Counted from the first letter of the stretch, positions 32,593 to 42,494 are shown. The stretch: DNA of 64,000 nt from Pseudomonadales bacterium (GCA_024234675.1 JACKNU010000006.1:62001-126000), one strand, 5' to 3'. Notes: generated from the sequence alone by a model not told the origin. Made by a program: numbers and translations.

Positions 32593-33764
32593 TGGAAAAA
32601 CCCCGTATTCTGGCTCTTTTTGGCGGTGCAGTACTTTTTGGTCAAGAGCGCGGTAATATTGAAGCGCTGGCGTCTCTGAAGGAGCAGGGGTGCGAGGTTC
32701 TTTGCTTGGTTAGGGACGAAGAGTGGAGTTTACACATCACTCCCGCGCTTGATGGGTGTGGGCTGCAATGGGTTAAGGTGCCTTACATTGAACATCGCAT
32801 GCCTGGCCGTATGTGGTATGTGATTTTCAGGAATCCGGTGGCATTCGTACTAGCTAATTGGCATTTTATCAGGATCATTCGTGTATTCCGCCCGACCCAT
32901 ATTCATGCCTTCAACCCACTTTATGTTCTCAACTTTATGATAGGGCTTTCGCTGGTTCCAATTCCGATGATCTATCGGGCGGGCGATCAGCCCACTGTGC
33001 ACAACTGGATATGGCGAGCACTATGGCGGTTTATAGTAAGTCGCTCGACTCACTTCGTTGCCATATCGCGATTCATATCCGAATCATTGCATGATAATGG
33101 TGTTGATATTGAGCGGATAACGGTGATTTATAACTCTCCACCGCGCAGGCCAACGAAAGCCAGCATTGATCTAGGGTGGCTAGTGGATAGAGCAGGAAGC
33201 CGCTTTGTATATGTAGGCCAGATAGCTCAGCATAAAGGTGTGCATCTTCTGATCGAAGCCTTTCGCGTAGTCGTTGAGCAATATCCGCAGGCCTATCTGA
33301 TTATTGCCGGTCGAATTTCAGATTGGAAGGGCGACAAATGGGCACGAGACCTCCGTGCTAGTACGCTTGCAGACCCTTGGCTTCAAGAGCGAGTTACTTT
33401 TACAGGTGAGATTCCGTATGTGCCCGAATTACTTCGCCTTTGTGATGTGTTGGTTGTCCCGTCAGTTTTTCAAGAACCATTATCAAACGTAGTTCCAGAA
33501 GCCAAGGCAGCAGGGATACCTTCAATTGTCTTTCCGTGTGGTGGGCTACCAGAACTCATAGAAGATGGTGTCGATGGATCTATTTGTAGCGCGCCGACGG
33601 TTGCGGCGCTTGCTGACAAGTTACGTGTTTATATGGGGGAGCCAATGCTGGCAGCACAACAAGGTGAAGCTGCACTTGCTTCATTAAGTCGATTTGGGGT
33701 CAAGAAATTTGCTAAGCGTTGGTTGGAGGTATACATGAACAGTATGCCGCATGGTAGATTATAG
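32592..33764 (+). CDS. Glycosyltransferase family 4
   Basis: 390 residues. N-terminal ILALFGGAVLFGQERGNIEAL is the acceptor glycine loop. FVYVGQIAQHKGVHLLIEAF and VPSVFQEPLSNVVPEAKAAGIPSIVFPCGGLPELIEDG are the GT4 hallmarks. Directly coupled to the preceding GT by a TAATG overlap. Substrate unknown. Confidence 0.87.
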   Translation: MEKPRILALFGGAVLFGQERGNIEALASLKEQGCEVLCLVRDEEWSLHITPALDGCGLQWVKVPYIEHRMPGRMWYVIFRNPVAFVLANWHFIRIIRVFRPTHIHAFNPLYVLNFMIGLSLVPIPMIYRAGDQPTVHNWIWRALWRFIVSRSTHFVAISRFISESLHDNGVDIERITVIYNSPPRRPTKASIDLGWLVDRAGSRFVYVGQIAQHKGVHLLIEAFRVVVEQYPQAYLIIAGRISDWKGDKWARDLRASTLADPWLQERVTFTGEIPYVPELLRLCDVLVVPSVFQEPLSNVVPEAKAAGIPSIVFPCGGLPELIEDGVDGSICSAPTVAALADKLRVYMGEPMLAAQQGEAALASLSRFGVKKFAKRWLEVYMNSMPHGRL

Positions 33765-33807
33765 GTCGGTTATTGAATTGAAATACTCCATTGCGCGACC
33801 GGAATAG

Positions 33808-35301
33808 ATGCCAACCCTACCTACTGTAACATCAAGTACTTTTAGTTTTAGTCGATTGCGCTATCGGGGGAGTGCGTTGCCGCCTCTATTGGTGCCCGCT
33901 TGCTTGGTCATATTCTTGGGTTTCGGGTTGGGGCCGCACATTCTGATTGTGTCCTGTGCGCTGGTAGTGCTCGTTATCGGTTCGGCTTTACTTTGGCGTC
34001 CGCTGGAGCCTCCTATTCTTTGGTTTGTATTTGTATTCCAGTGGATAGAGGTATTTCTACTGACCTTCTATGCAAACGCTAAGGGTGTCCCATTAAGATC
34101 GGTAGACTATTTTTCTGATCCTACCTATGCAACCTGGTTGGCAATGCTGGGATTGGTTTCCATCGCTTTGGGTATGCGGGTTGGAGCGGGCTCCTCAGAC
34201 GGTTTGCAAGCCCAAAGTATAGCGCAGCAAGTTAATGTGATTTCTCAGGTCCGTCTGTTTAAGTTGTATCTGCTTGCAGTAGTACTCACGCTGGCAGCTC
34301 CCTTGGTGATAGCGATAGTACCCGGCCTGCGTCAGCCGTTACTGGTTGCGGAAAGTTTGAAGTGGGCTGCGTATGTGATTTTCACGATAGTCAGTTTCAG
34401 GCAACCAAGTACGAGCAAGGGATTATGGTTCCTGGTATTTTTCTTTGAGCTGATACAAAGCATCGGCGGCTATTGGTCCAGCTTCAAGCTCGTCTTTCTA
34501 TATACCTTTCTTGGGATTATGACCGCCAGGTACAGATTCAGGCCACCTCAAATTGCTGGGGTTATAGTGCTCACCCTCAGTTGCTTGCTGCTGGGAGTCG
34601 TCTGGTCAGAGATTAAGGGTGAGTATCGAAATTTTGTCAGTGGCGGCAAACGTGAACAGATTGTGACGGCGGGTTACTTGGAGCGGATTGACAAGCTATA
34701 CGAATTAGTAACGGAGCTTGATGCGAAAAAAATCGAATCCGGAGCGGATAAACTGATAAATCGGCTTGCTTACATCAGTTTTTTCGGGGCAGCCACCCAC
34801 TATATCCCTGCCGTTCGGCCGCATTCGGGGGGCGCAATATTATGGGACGCGATTTCCCGTCCATTCATGCCCAGACTACTATTTCCTGCTAAGCCAATAA
34901 TTGACGAGAGCAAACTCGTGCGCAAATACACTGGCCTCAGAGTTGCCGGCATGGATGACGGAGTGCAAATTAGCCTCGGGTTTTATGGGGAGAGCTATGT
35001 GGATTTCGGTATTTATGGAATGATTTTTGTGCTTTTTGGATGGGGGCTTTTTCTGGGTACTGCTTACCGCTGGTTGGTACGAAACAGATATTCCCGCGGC
35101 ATTCTCGGTTATGGGTTGGCGACAGCGGCGTTACTGCCTGCGTATGGTATTGGCCCTAGCAGCGCCAAACTCTTTGGAGGCATTGTTACCTCCCTTTTGG
35201 TGTTGTATTTTTTCAATCGGTTTATCGTACCGCGTTACCTTTCATGGTTGAGGCTTGCCTACCCGGTATTTTCGCCTTTGACTAAATCGCGCCATGCATA
35301 A
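33808..35301 (+). CDS. Wzy-like polysaccharide polymerase
   Basis: 497 residues with roughly eleven to twelve hydrophobic helices and a long hydrophilic stretch at about 270-400. It lacks a Wzy_C-type HNxYL motif but has the pattern of repeat-unit polymerases (FYGESYVDFGIYGMIFVLFGWGLFLG). It sits between glycosyltransferases. Polymerisation in the inner membrane is inferred from topology and position. A flippase is unlikely, because a better one is encoded at 26250. Confidence 0.65.
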   Translation: MPTLPTVTSSTFSFSRLRYRGSALPPLLVPACLVIFLGFGLGPHILIVSCALVVLVIGSALLWRPLEPPILWFVFVFQWIEVFLLTFYANAKGVPLRSVDYFSDPTYATWLAMLGLVSIALGMRVGAGSSDGLQAQSIAQQVNVISQVRLFKLYLLAVVLTLAAPLVIAIVPGLRQPLLVAESLKWAAYVIFTIVSFRQPSTSKGLWFLVFFFELIQSIGGYWSSFKLVFLYTFLGIMTARYRFRPPQIAGVIVLTLSCLLLGVVWSEIKGEYRNFVSGGKREQIVTAGYLERIDKLYELVTELDAKKIESGADKLINRLAYISFFGAATHYIPAVRPHSGGAILWDAISRPFMPRLLFPAKPIIDESKLVRKYTGLRVAGMDDGVQISLGFYGESYVDFGIYGMIFVLFGWGLFLGTAYRWLVRNRYSRGILGYGLATAALLPAYGIGPSSAKLFGGIVTSLLVLYFFNRFIVPRYLSWLRLAYPVFSPLTKSRHA

Positions 35302-35337
35302 ACTGCTTATTGATTTTGCTGGAACACTTTGGCCGAC

Positions 35338-36501
35338 ATGATTCGTGTTCTTCATACGGTAGCAGGGTTACACCCGGATTCTGGTGGCCCAGCCAGAACT
35401 GTCACCAGTCTCGTTCATCATTTGGGTAAGATCGATGATTTTGCAGTATCTTTGGCTACCCAGAAATTGAACGGAGAAGAAATCCATACTGGAAACTTGA
35501 ATACGGAGGGAGTTGTTGTCGCAAGGTGCTCCTCTTCCGCGTCAGCGAAAGCGGGGACCGCATTTCGTAAAAAGTTATCCGAGCTAGTTACCAACAGACC
35601 TACGGATATTATCCATGATCATGGAATATGGCTCCCGGTTAACCATATTGTCTCCAGATTGGCGGGCAGGCATCGGATAGCACGAGTCGTGCATACGAGG
35701 GGTATGTTGGAACCTTGGGCGCTCTCATATCGTGCTTTTAAGAAGAGAATCGCTTGGATGATGTATCAAAAAGGAGATCTGGAATCTGTCGCACTTTTCT
35801 TTGCCACTGCAACTTCAGAGGCGGAGAGTATAAGAAAGCTTGGATTTAGCCAGCCCATAGCCATAATTCCCAATGGGGTTGATCTGCCAGAGGTCGATCT
35901 GCAAACCAGATTGTCGCCTGCATCTGGGCGACAGCGTAACGCGGTATTCATGAGTAGAATCCACCCCAAGAAAGGACTTCTTGAGTTGGTAAATGCTTGG
36001 GCTAAGGTTAAGCCCGTGGGGTGGAAATTAATCCTTGCGGGGCCAAACGAGGGCGGGTATCTGCAACAAGTTCTGGCTTGTGTAACAAAACTGGGGTTGG
36101 ATGACATAGTTGAATATCGGGGAGTAGTGGCTGGCGAAGCCAAAGCCAAGTTGCTCAAGAATGCAGACCTGTTCATACTTCCGAGCTTTAGCGAGAATTT
36201 TGGCGTAGTTGTCGCGGAGGCGTTGGCATATGGGGTCCCTGTCATATCTACCCTGGGCACGCCATGGCAAGGCTTGGTGGACAGAAGGTGCGGCTGGTGG
36301 GTAGCGGCAGAAGCTAATGCATTGGCCGATGCCCTCTGTGAAGCCATTGCAATGAGCGATGAAGAGAGATACGAAATGGGTGTTCGGGGCCAGCGATACG
36401 CGCGGCAGTTTGATTGGGGACAGATTGCGCGAGAGACATCCGAAGTTTATCGTTGGCTGCTGGGCCGGGCAGATCTTCCTGGGTGTGTGAGGATAGATTG
36501 A
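35338..36501 (+). CDS. Glycosyltransferase family 4
   Basis: 387 residues from ATG 35338 (MIRVLHTVAGLHPDSGGPARTV, glycine-rich acceptor loop). FMSRIHPKKGLLELVNAWAKV and LPSFSENFGVVVAEALAYGVPVISTLGTPW hold the E-x7-E donor motif. A TTG at 35329 is an alternative start. The stop overlaps the next gene (TTGA). One step of repeat assembly. Confidence 0.88.
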   Translation: MIRVLHTVAGLHPDSGGPARTVTSLVHHLGKIDDFAVSLATQKLNGEEIHTGNLNTEGVVVARCSSSASAKAGTAFRKKLSELVTNRPTDIIHDHGIWLPVNHIVSRLAGRHRIARVVHTRGMLEPWALSYRAFKKRIAWMMYQKGDLESVALFFATATSEAESIRKLGFSQPIAIIPNGVDLPEVDLQTRLSPASGRQRNAVFMSRIHPKKGLLELVNAWAKVKPVGWKLILAGPNEGGYLQQVLACVTKLGLDDIVEYRGVVAGEAKAKLLKNADLFILPSFSENFGVVVAEALAYGVPVISTLGTPWQGLVDRRCGWWVAAEANALADALCEAIAMSDEERYEMGVRGQRYARQFDWGQIARETSEVYRWLLGRADLPGCVRID

Positions 36502-37055
36502 AAACCCTCAAGCCCGCGCAAATCAGTACTGAAAATCGCGTCAAGCGGCTCTTTTGGAGAATCGTCTGGCTGTTATTTTATCGTCCTTCCCCTACGATAA
36601 TGCACGGATGGCGAAGATTTTTGCTAACTCTTTTTGGTGCGAAGATCGGGCGAAAGGCGCATCCGTATCCTTCCTCCAAAGTCTGGGCACCCTGGAACTT
36701 AGAAATGGGTGACAACAGTTGCCTGGCTGACGGTGTGGACTGCTACTGTGTAGCGAAGGTTACTGTCGGTGCTAATGCGACCATTAGCCAATATAGCTTT
36801 ATATGTACTGCTAGCCATGATTACACCGATGCAATGATGCCGCTGATGGTAGCCCCAGTTACCATCGGGGATGGGGCTTGGATAACAGCGGACGTTTTTG
36901 TGGGGCCTGGGGTCACGATAGGTGATGGGGCTGTTGTAACCGCTCGTTCGAGTGTATTTGCTGACATAGAGCCGTGGGTAGTGGCGCGGGGAAACCCGGC
37001 AGTGGCAGTTAAGCCAAGGGTTATGAAGAGTGGCCCGAATGAGGGCCAATTGTGA
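36498..37055 (+). CDS. WcaF-like left-handed beta-helix acetyltransferase
   Basis: 185 residues from TTG 36498, overlapping the previous stop. The N-terminal FWRIVWLLFYRPSPTIMHGWRRFLLTLFGAKIG and the hexapeptide repeats (VTVGANATISQYSFICTASHDYTD, VTIGDGAWITADVFVGPGVTIGDGAVV) match the colanic-acid acetyltransferase WcaF group. His in SHDY is the expected acetyl-transfer residue. It acetylates a sugar of the repeat unit using acetyl-CoA. Confidence 0.85.
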   Translation: MKTLKPAQISTENRVKRLFWRIVWLLFYRPSPTIMHGWRRFLLTLFGAKIGRKAHPYPSSKVWAPWNLEMGDNSCLADGVDCYCVAKVTVGANATISQYSFICTASHDYTDAMMPLMVAPVTIGDGAWITADVFVGPGVTIGDGAVVTARSSVFADIEPWVVARGNPAVAVKPRVMKSGPNEGQL

Positions 37056-37684
37056 ACAAACCGGATGTGACCTGCTATGTTTACGAGAGCGGGAGTCATA
37101 ACCGTATTCACGAGTACTCATTCTCCTATGTATTTTTGCTGCTAGGCGAGACCCCATTCGCTGCTCGCAAGGATAGAAGACTATTAGAGGTTGGTTGTGG
37201 TAACGGCATTGTGGCTTCTGCTATACGCTCCCGCGGCTGGGCGGTGATGGGCATTGATCCATCCGAGCAGGGAATCATATATGCCCGTGAGGTGTACCCA
37301 AAAATTGATTTGTCCTAAGGGCCAGCTTAAGGAACTTTCCGCAATGTACGCCCGTTTTCCCGTTGTTTTAAGCCTGGAGTTTGTCGAGCACGTTTACGAT
37401 CCACGTAAGTATGCTGCAACCATATTCTCGTTGGTTGAATCAGGTGGTACCGCGATAATCTCCGCACCGTATCATGGCTATTGGAAAAATCTCGTAGTGG
37501 CCTTGTCGGGAAAGATGGACTCACATCTCACAGCCTTGTGGGACCATGGCCAAACCAAATTTTGGTCAATTAAACTTCTCTCTGCTCAGCGAAGCGGGTT
37601 TTCTGGACATTCGGTTCGAGCGGGTCGGACTTGTGCCCGTTTTTTGCAAAATCGATGATCGCAATTGCTCGCAAGCCGCAATGA
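37052..37684 (+). pseudogene. Frameshifted SAM methyltransferase
   Basis: The start GTG 37052 overlaps the previous stop and encodes a good motif I (LLEVGCGNGIVASAIRSRGWAVMGIDPSEQG), but the frame ends at 37318. The continuation (RFPVVLSLEFVEHVYDPRKYAATIF...WKNLVVALSGKMDSH, the class I methyltransferase core) is in another frame. At about 37580 the frame must change again to read SEAGFLDIRFERVG, and a third time near 37645 to reach ARKPQ and the stop at 37682. With three shifts, two close to base runs, either this is an old pseudogene or the assembly has indel errors. The family is the 2-polyprenyl/ubiquinone-type methyltransferase. Confidence 0.75.
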
Positions 37685-37709
37685 TAGATCAAACACCAAG
37701 GAAAGCAGT

Positions 37710-38672
37710 TTGAAAAATCCCATTAGAACCAGAACTCTTGTAACGGGCGGATCAGGTTTTCTCGGTTCGCACCTATGTGAGCGCCTTTTAAATGAAGGCA
37801 ACGATGTGCTGTGCGTCGACAATTTCTTTACAGGAACAAGAGAGAATGTACAGCACCTTGTCAGCCACCCACGCTTCGAGTTGATGCGGCATGATGTGAC
37901 ATTTCCACTGTATGTCGAGGTGGATGAAATATATAACTTGGCTTGCCCAGCGTCACCTATTCACTATCAGTTTGATCCAGTACAGACCACTAAGACCAGT
38001 GTGCATGGCGCCATCAACATGCTGGGTTTGGCCAAGCGAGTCAAAGCCAAAATATTTCAAGCCTCCACCAGTGAGGTATACGGTGACCCGCAGGTTCATC
38101 CTCAAACTGAGGACTACTGGGGGCACGTCAACCCTATTGGGTTTCGCTCCTGCTACGACGAGGGCAAGCGTTGCGCCGAGACTCTCTTTTTTGATTACAA
38201 ACGCCAACACAACCTGCCCATTAAGGTCGCTCGCATTTTTAATACCTATGGGCCGAGGATGCATCCGAATGATGGCCGGGTCGTATCCAACTTTATTGTC
38301 CAGGCGCTCAAGGGAGAGCCCATAACAATTTTTGGTGAAGGCCGGCAGACACGCGCATTCTGTTATGTAGATGATTTGATCGAGGCGTTTGTACGCCTTA
38401 TGGCAACGCCTGAGTCATTCACTGGTCCTGTAAATTTGGGAAATCCCGGGGAGTTCACCATTGGACAGTTAGCGGAGTTGGTAATCGAATTGACGAATTC
38501 CAGTTCTGAACTTATCAACAAACCTCTGCCATCAGACGATCCACAGCAGCGGCAGCCTGACATCAGCCTGGCGAAAGCAGAGCTGGGCTGGGAGCCGATC
38601 ACTCCGTTGAGCGAGGGCTTGCTGAAGACTATAGCCTATTTCGACAAGATGATAGCCGACGGGTTGGCCTAG
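37710..38672 (+). CDS. UDP-glucuronate decarboxylase (UDP-xylose synthase)
   Basis: 320 residues from TTG 37710, eight bases after AAGGAAAG. It is an extended SDR: TGGSGFLGSHLCERL (NAD-binding), STSEVYGDP and YDEGKR, the catalytic Tyr-x3-Lys, with NPIGFRSCYDEGKRCAETLFFDY typical of UXS. RPFHP-type residues are replaced by NTYGPRMHPNDGRVVSNFI. It makes UDP-xylose from UDP-glucuronate with loss of CO2, so xylose is a probable constituent of the polysaccharide. Confidence 0.9.
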   Translation: MKNPIRTRTLVTGGSGFLGSHLCERLLNEGNDVLCVDNFFTGTRENVQHLVSHPRFELMRHDVTFPLYVEVDEIYNLACPASPIHYQFDPVQTTKTSVHGAINMLGLAKRVKAKIFQASTSEVYGDPQVHPQTEDYWGHVNPIGFRSCYDEGKRCAETLFFDYKRQHNLPIKVARIFNTYGPRMHPNDGRVVSNFIVQALKGEPITIFGEGRQTRAFCYVDDLIEAFVRLMATPESFTGPVNLGNPGEFTIGQLAELVIELTNSSSELINKPLPSDDPQQRQPDISLAKAELGWEPITPLSEGLLKTIAYFDKMIADGLA

Positions 38673-38677
38673 TAGCA

Positions 38678-39565
38678 TTGAAAGCAACTACTTCTAAACT
38701 GTCTATTACCGTTCTTCTAGCAGTAAAGAATGAAGAGGCTAACCTACCTAAGTGCCTGATGTCCTTGGGCAGGGTAGAGCGAGTCATTTTGCTCGATTCA
38801 CAGAGCAAGGATTCGACAGCCGAAATCGCGGCTAATTTCGATGCAGAGGTTGTTCAATTTCATTACAGCGGTGGCTACCCCAAGAAACGGCAGTGGGGCC
38901 TAAATGAGTTGGATATCAGAACAGATTGGGTATTCCTGCTCGATGCCGATGAGGTAGTTTCTGGTTCACTCTGGCAAGAGATAGAGGCCGCCATAATAGC
39001 GCCTGATTCGCCGGACGCATTCCTCATGGTCAAGGGATTTCATTTCTTGGGCAAACGGTTCCGTTTTGGGGGTTTTTCTCACTCGGCAGTCCTTCTTTTT
39101 CGAAGAGGAGCTGCTGCATTCGAAGAACTGGATGCCAGCGTCGATACAGGGCTTGATATGGAAGTGCATGAGCGGGTTATCGTTAGTGGTTCGGTAGGCG
39201 CGATAGCCGTACCTTTGATTCATGAGGATTTCAAGGGGTTGCAGGCATACATTGATAGGCACAATAAATATTCGACCTGGGAAGCCGGGGTGCGATACAG
39301 CAACTTACGCAAAGGCATTTACGGCACAAAAACGATTACTCCCCGGTTATTTGGCAATGCACAGGAGAGGCGCCGTTTCTTGAAGAACATTGCTATTCGC
39401 ATGCCCTTTGAGCCAGCGCTTTGGTTTTTTTACCACTATGTTTTTCGCTTGGGCTTTCTGGAAGGCAAGCGGGGTCTTATTGCCTCTCAAATTCGAGCCA
39501 GTTATATAAGTCAGGCCCGTGCAAAGCTTTATGAGCTTGAGCTAGCAGAGCGCGGTAAAGCCTAG
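38678..39565 (+). CDS. Glycosyltransferase family 2 (WaaE/KdtX-like)
   Basis: 295 residues, TTG start at 38678 five bases after the previous stop. ITVLLAVKNEEANLPKCLMSL, ILLDSQSKDST and FLLDADEVVS (the DxD-type DADE) form the GT-A core. HEDFKGLQAYIDRHNKYSTWEA is a conserved feature of the WaaE-like group. No membrane helices are strong except near FFYHYVFRLGF. Transfers a hexose in repeat assembly; donor unknown. Confidence 0.88.
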   Translation: MKATTSKLSITVLLAVKNEEANLPKCLMSLGRVERVILLDSQSKDSTAEIAANFDAEVVQFHYSGGYPKKRQWGLNELDIRTDWVFLLDADEVVSGSLWQEIEAAIIAPDSPDAFLMVKGFHFLGKRFRFGGFSHSAVLLFRRGAAAFEELDASVDTGLDMEVHERVIVSGSVGAIAVPLIHEDFKGLQAYIDRHNKYSTWEAGVRYSNLRKGIYGTKTITPRLFGNAQERRRFLKNIAIRMPFEPALWFFYHYVFRLGFLEGKRGLIASQIRASYISQARAKLYELELAERGKA

Positions 39566-39594
39566 TGTTAATCCCTTGGGATATTGGGGCGTAA

Positions 39595-40485
39595 ATGACG
39601 ATCTCAAGCACCTTGAAATTTATTGCCACGCACCCCCTGAACCATCAACAAAAGGCGCTATCGGTCTGGCGGTTTGCTAAGTGGCAGATAGCCAGTCGCC
39701 TTGCTCCCGGTGCAATCGTCTTTGATTGGGTCAATGGATCACGTTTTATGGTCAGGAAGGGCGAGACTGGACTTACTGGCAATGTGTATACAGGACTGCA
39801 TGAATTCCCTGATATGGCTTATCTGCTGCATGTCTTGCGGCCTGAAGATTTGTTTGTCGATGTCGGCGCCAATGTGGGCTCGTACACTATTCTTGCATGT
39901 TCAGCGGTGGGCGCCAAAGGCTATGCGTTTGAGCCGATTCCAAGTACCCACAGTCGGCTGGTGGAAAACTTGCGACTCAACTGCCTGGAACAAACGGTGC
40001 GACATCCCAACGTGGGTATCGGCGACCAAAGCGGCGAGCTGCTCTTTACTACCGACGGCGATACCATAAATCACGCTTTGGCTGAGGGTGAGCTCTGTGC
40101 CAATACTGTAAGCGTTGAGGTGGCCACGCTGGACGCAGTACTAATGGACGATTCGCCTTCGTTGATCAAGATAGATGTAGAGGGTTTTGAGAAGCCGGTA
40201 TTACTTGGGGCTCAATCGGTTCTTTCCAATACCTCGCTGCACTCAGTGATTATGGAGCTCAACGGCAGTGGCGAGCGTTACGGTTTTGATGAATCCACGA
40301 TTCTGGAGATGATGTTCGACCACGGGTTTCGAGCCTATTCATATCAGCCCTTTCAGCGAACTCTCCACGATTTGAACGGCAAGAACCTGGATTCGGGTAA
40401 CACGCTGTTCATAAGGAACAGGGAATATGTGGAGGGCAGAATCCGTTCAGCTGACAAGATCACGGTTAACGGCTGTGCCTTTTAG
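39595..40485 (+). CDS. FkbM-family methyltransferase
   Basis: 296 residues. LFVDVGANVGSYTILACSAVGAKGYAFEPIPST (about 84-116) is the SAM site and SLIKIDVEGFEKPVLLGAQSVL (about 186-207) the FkbM motif. It ends the long plus-strand EPS operon; the next gene is on the minus strand. Probably O-methylation of a sugar. Confidence 0.88.
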   Translation: MTISSTLKFIATHPLNHQQKALSVWRFAKWQIASRLAPGAIVFDWVNGSRFMVRKGETGLTGNVYTGLHEFPDMAYLLHVLRPEDLFVDVGANVGSYTILACSAVGAKGYAFEPIPSTHSRLVENLRLNCLEQTVRHPNVGIGDQSGELLFTTDGDTINHALAEGELCANTVSVEVATLDAVLMDDSPSLIKIDVEGFEKPVLLGAQSVLSNTSLHSVIMELNGSGERYGFDESTILEMMFDHGFRAYSYQPFQRTLHDLNGKNLDSGNTLFIRNREYVEGRIRSADKITVNGCAF

Positions 40486-40532
40486 CTCCTGCTTGCGAAG
40501 CTTGTCTGAGGGGTTAACCTGGGCGCCTAAGT

Positions 40533-41282
40533 TCAGCTTCGCGTAATCCACTGCCCCAGCTTACCGAGAGGTTTGGCAATTAGCGTCCAGGGCCGGGGTT
40601 TTATCCCATTCACCCGCCAGGCCTGGCGGTCGAAGCGGTTCGCCTTGATGCGGTTCGTCAGGCTGGCGTTGCTCATGCCCTCGTTGCGCATGTGCACTAG
40701 CACCCGAGGAATATATGCCGCGTTGGCATTGTGCTTGAGCAGCATACGTAGCATCAGTTCGTAGTCCGCCGCTGAGCCCAGATCCAGCCGGTAGCCGCCG
40801 TGTTGCTCGTACAGTGAACGGCGGATGAAGAAGGTAGGGTGGGGCGGCATCCAGCCTGAATAGAACCTCTCGCGGCTATACTCCCCAGATTTCCAGGTGC
40901 GAATTACCTTATCGGTATCCTCCCGGTCTACGTATAGCAGGTCGCCATAGCTGACTTCTACTGTGGGATCGGCGAAGGTCTTAATCACAAGTTGTAGAAC
41001 ATCGTCGGTGGGGTAGTAGTCGTCTGCGTTCAATACTCCTACAATATCGCCGGTGGCGTGTTTGAGGCCCTTGTTTATCGCGTCGTACATGCCCTGATCG
41101 GGCTCGCTGATGACGAGCGTGTTTGGTCCCGGGTGCTGCTGTATCACCTCCAGCGTGCCGTCGGTGGATATGCCGTCCACCAGGATATGCTGGCACGGCA
41201 CGGTTTGCTCGGCAATGGAGCGCAGGCAGTGGCCGATGGTGTCGGCGTTGTTCCACACTGGGGTGATGAGCGTTATGGACAT
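40533..41282 (-). CDS. Glycosyltransferase family 2 (WcaA-like)
   Basis: 249 residues. MSITLITPVWNNADTIGHCLRSIAEQTVPCQHILVDGISTDGT is the GT-A N-terminus, with GVLNADDYYPTDD containing the metal-binding DD. SAADYELMLRML is the conserved acidic motif near the catalytic site. It is convergent with the FkbM gene and divergent from the nucleotidyltransferase gene, so it is transcribed independently. Confidence 0.87.
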   Translation of the reverse strand: MSITLITPVWNNADTIGHCLRSIAEQTVPCQHILVDGISTDGTLEVIQQHPGPNTLVISEPDQGMYDAINKGLKHATGDIVGVLNADDYYPTDDVLQLVIKTFADPTVEVSYGDLLYVDREDTDKVIRTWKSGEYSRERFYSGWMPPHPTFFIRRSLYEQHGGYRLDLGSAADYELMLRMLLKHNANAAYIPRVLVHMRNEGMSNASLTNRIKANRFDRQAWRVNGIKPRPWTLIAKPLGKLGQWITRS

Positions 41283-41378
41283 TACAGCATGATTTCTCGA
41301 GCAGTCTGTTTGACTTGGGATCGCCTTGGATTATATCGTCACGAGCCTCCCGCTCACAGAGGCGACTCCAAATAACCG

Positions 41379-42494
41379 GTGAACAGGCCCTTGCAGTATC
41401 CTCAAATCTTTCCAGCGGAAGCTCTGCCTCTCGACCAAGAGCGATTAGCGAGCCCTGAATTCGCCGAGTGGCTACTCCGCAGTCCTGTGCACAGCAAGCT
41501 GATACCGCACGTCAGTCACCTGCTTGAAGAGCGTTCCTTAGTGCTGCCCGGTGACATGGCCGAGAACCTGCGGCAGCAGCGGGTCGCCTCCCTGATGCAT
41601 GTAATGCGTCTCAAAGCGGAAAACGACTGCTTGATGGCTGCGCTTCACCAGGCTGGTATCCGCTGCATTCCACTCAAGGGCGCGGTATTGGCTGAGAAGC
41701 TTTACAGCAGCCTCGACCAACGGCCCTTTGGCGATATCGATTTGATGGTGGAGCCGGAAAGCCTGGCCAGCGCCGCAAAGATTCTTCTTGATTCAGGTTA
41801 CGAGGATGTCAGCAGCAATCTGAAGCAGTTCCATCTCGAGTTCCAGAAAACGCTGAGCTCAGGTCGTGTGATTCCTGTTGAACTACACCAGCGCCCGCTG
41901 GGGTACGCGATAGGTGATGACCACCTGGTTTTCGGCTTGGCCGGTTCACGGGGTTTTAACGATTGGATATGGAGCAGGGCGCAGCCTGGTGAAGTTCATT
42001 GGGATATGCACCCCGCCGACGAACTAGTATATCTCTGTCTTCATCTGGCGAAGCACATCATTCTTGAAAGCAGACTGTATGTGGATGGTGTGGCTTGCAG
42101 CAGTCTTTTACTGGCAAGGGATATCAACTTGGTTGTGGGGCAATGGGGTAGTGACCTCGATTGGGGGAGCTTTTTTGCCACCGTAGAGCGTTTTCACCTG
42201 ACCCAGCCGGTTCGTATGTCACTGGCATTAACCCGCACCTGGTTCAATGATGAGCGTACAGAACTGGATGGGTTCGTAGCGGCATTCCCCGCTTGGCGCG
42301 CGAAGTACTATTTCGATTGGGCGAGTAACCCGTGGAAGTCACCACCCTGGCGAATACCTGGCCCTCATCAGTTGGAAATGGTATTTGACACCATGATGAT
42401 GGCGGATCACTGGTCCGACAGGTTGCTTATCTTGCCGCTGGTGGTGGGGGAGCTGTTTCGGCGTAAGGGTACGGGTAGGGTCAGCCACGGTTAG
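41379..42494 (+). CDS. Nucleotidyltransferase-fold protein (NTP_transf_5, EPS-associated)
   Basis: 371 residues from GTG 41379. IPLKGAVLAEKLYSSLDQRPFGDIDLMVEPE (about 92-122) has the Lys-Gly and D-x-D of the PF14907-type nucleotidyltransferase. LHLAKHIILESRLYVDG resembles the later conserved region. Such genes occur in EPS and ribosomal-peptide loci next to HprK-like and asparagine-synthetase-like genes. The biochemical role is unknown. It is separated from the neighbours by own spacers. Confidence 0.75.
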   Translation: MNRPLQYPQIFPAEALPLDQERLASPEFAEWLLRSPVHSKLIPHVSHLLEERSLVLPGDMAENLRQQRVASLMHVMRLKAENDCLMAALHQAGIRCIPLKGAVLAEKLYSSLDQRPFGDIDLMVEPESLASAAKILLDSGYEDVSSNLKQFHLEFQKTLSSGRVIPVELHQRPLGYAIGDDHLVFGLAGSRGFNDWIWSRAQPGEVHWDMHPADELVYLCLHLAKHIILESRLYVDGVACSSLLLARDINLVVGQWGSDLDWGSFFATVERFHLTQPVRMSLALTRTWFNDERTELDGFVAAFPAWRAKYYFDWASNPWKSPPWRIPGPHQLEMVFDTMMMADHWSDRLLILPLVVGELFRRKGTGRVSHG

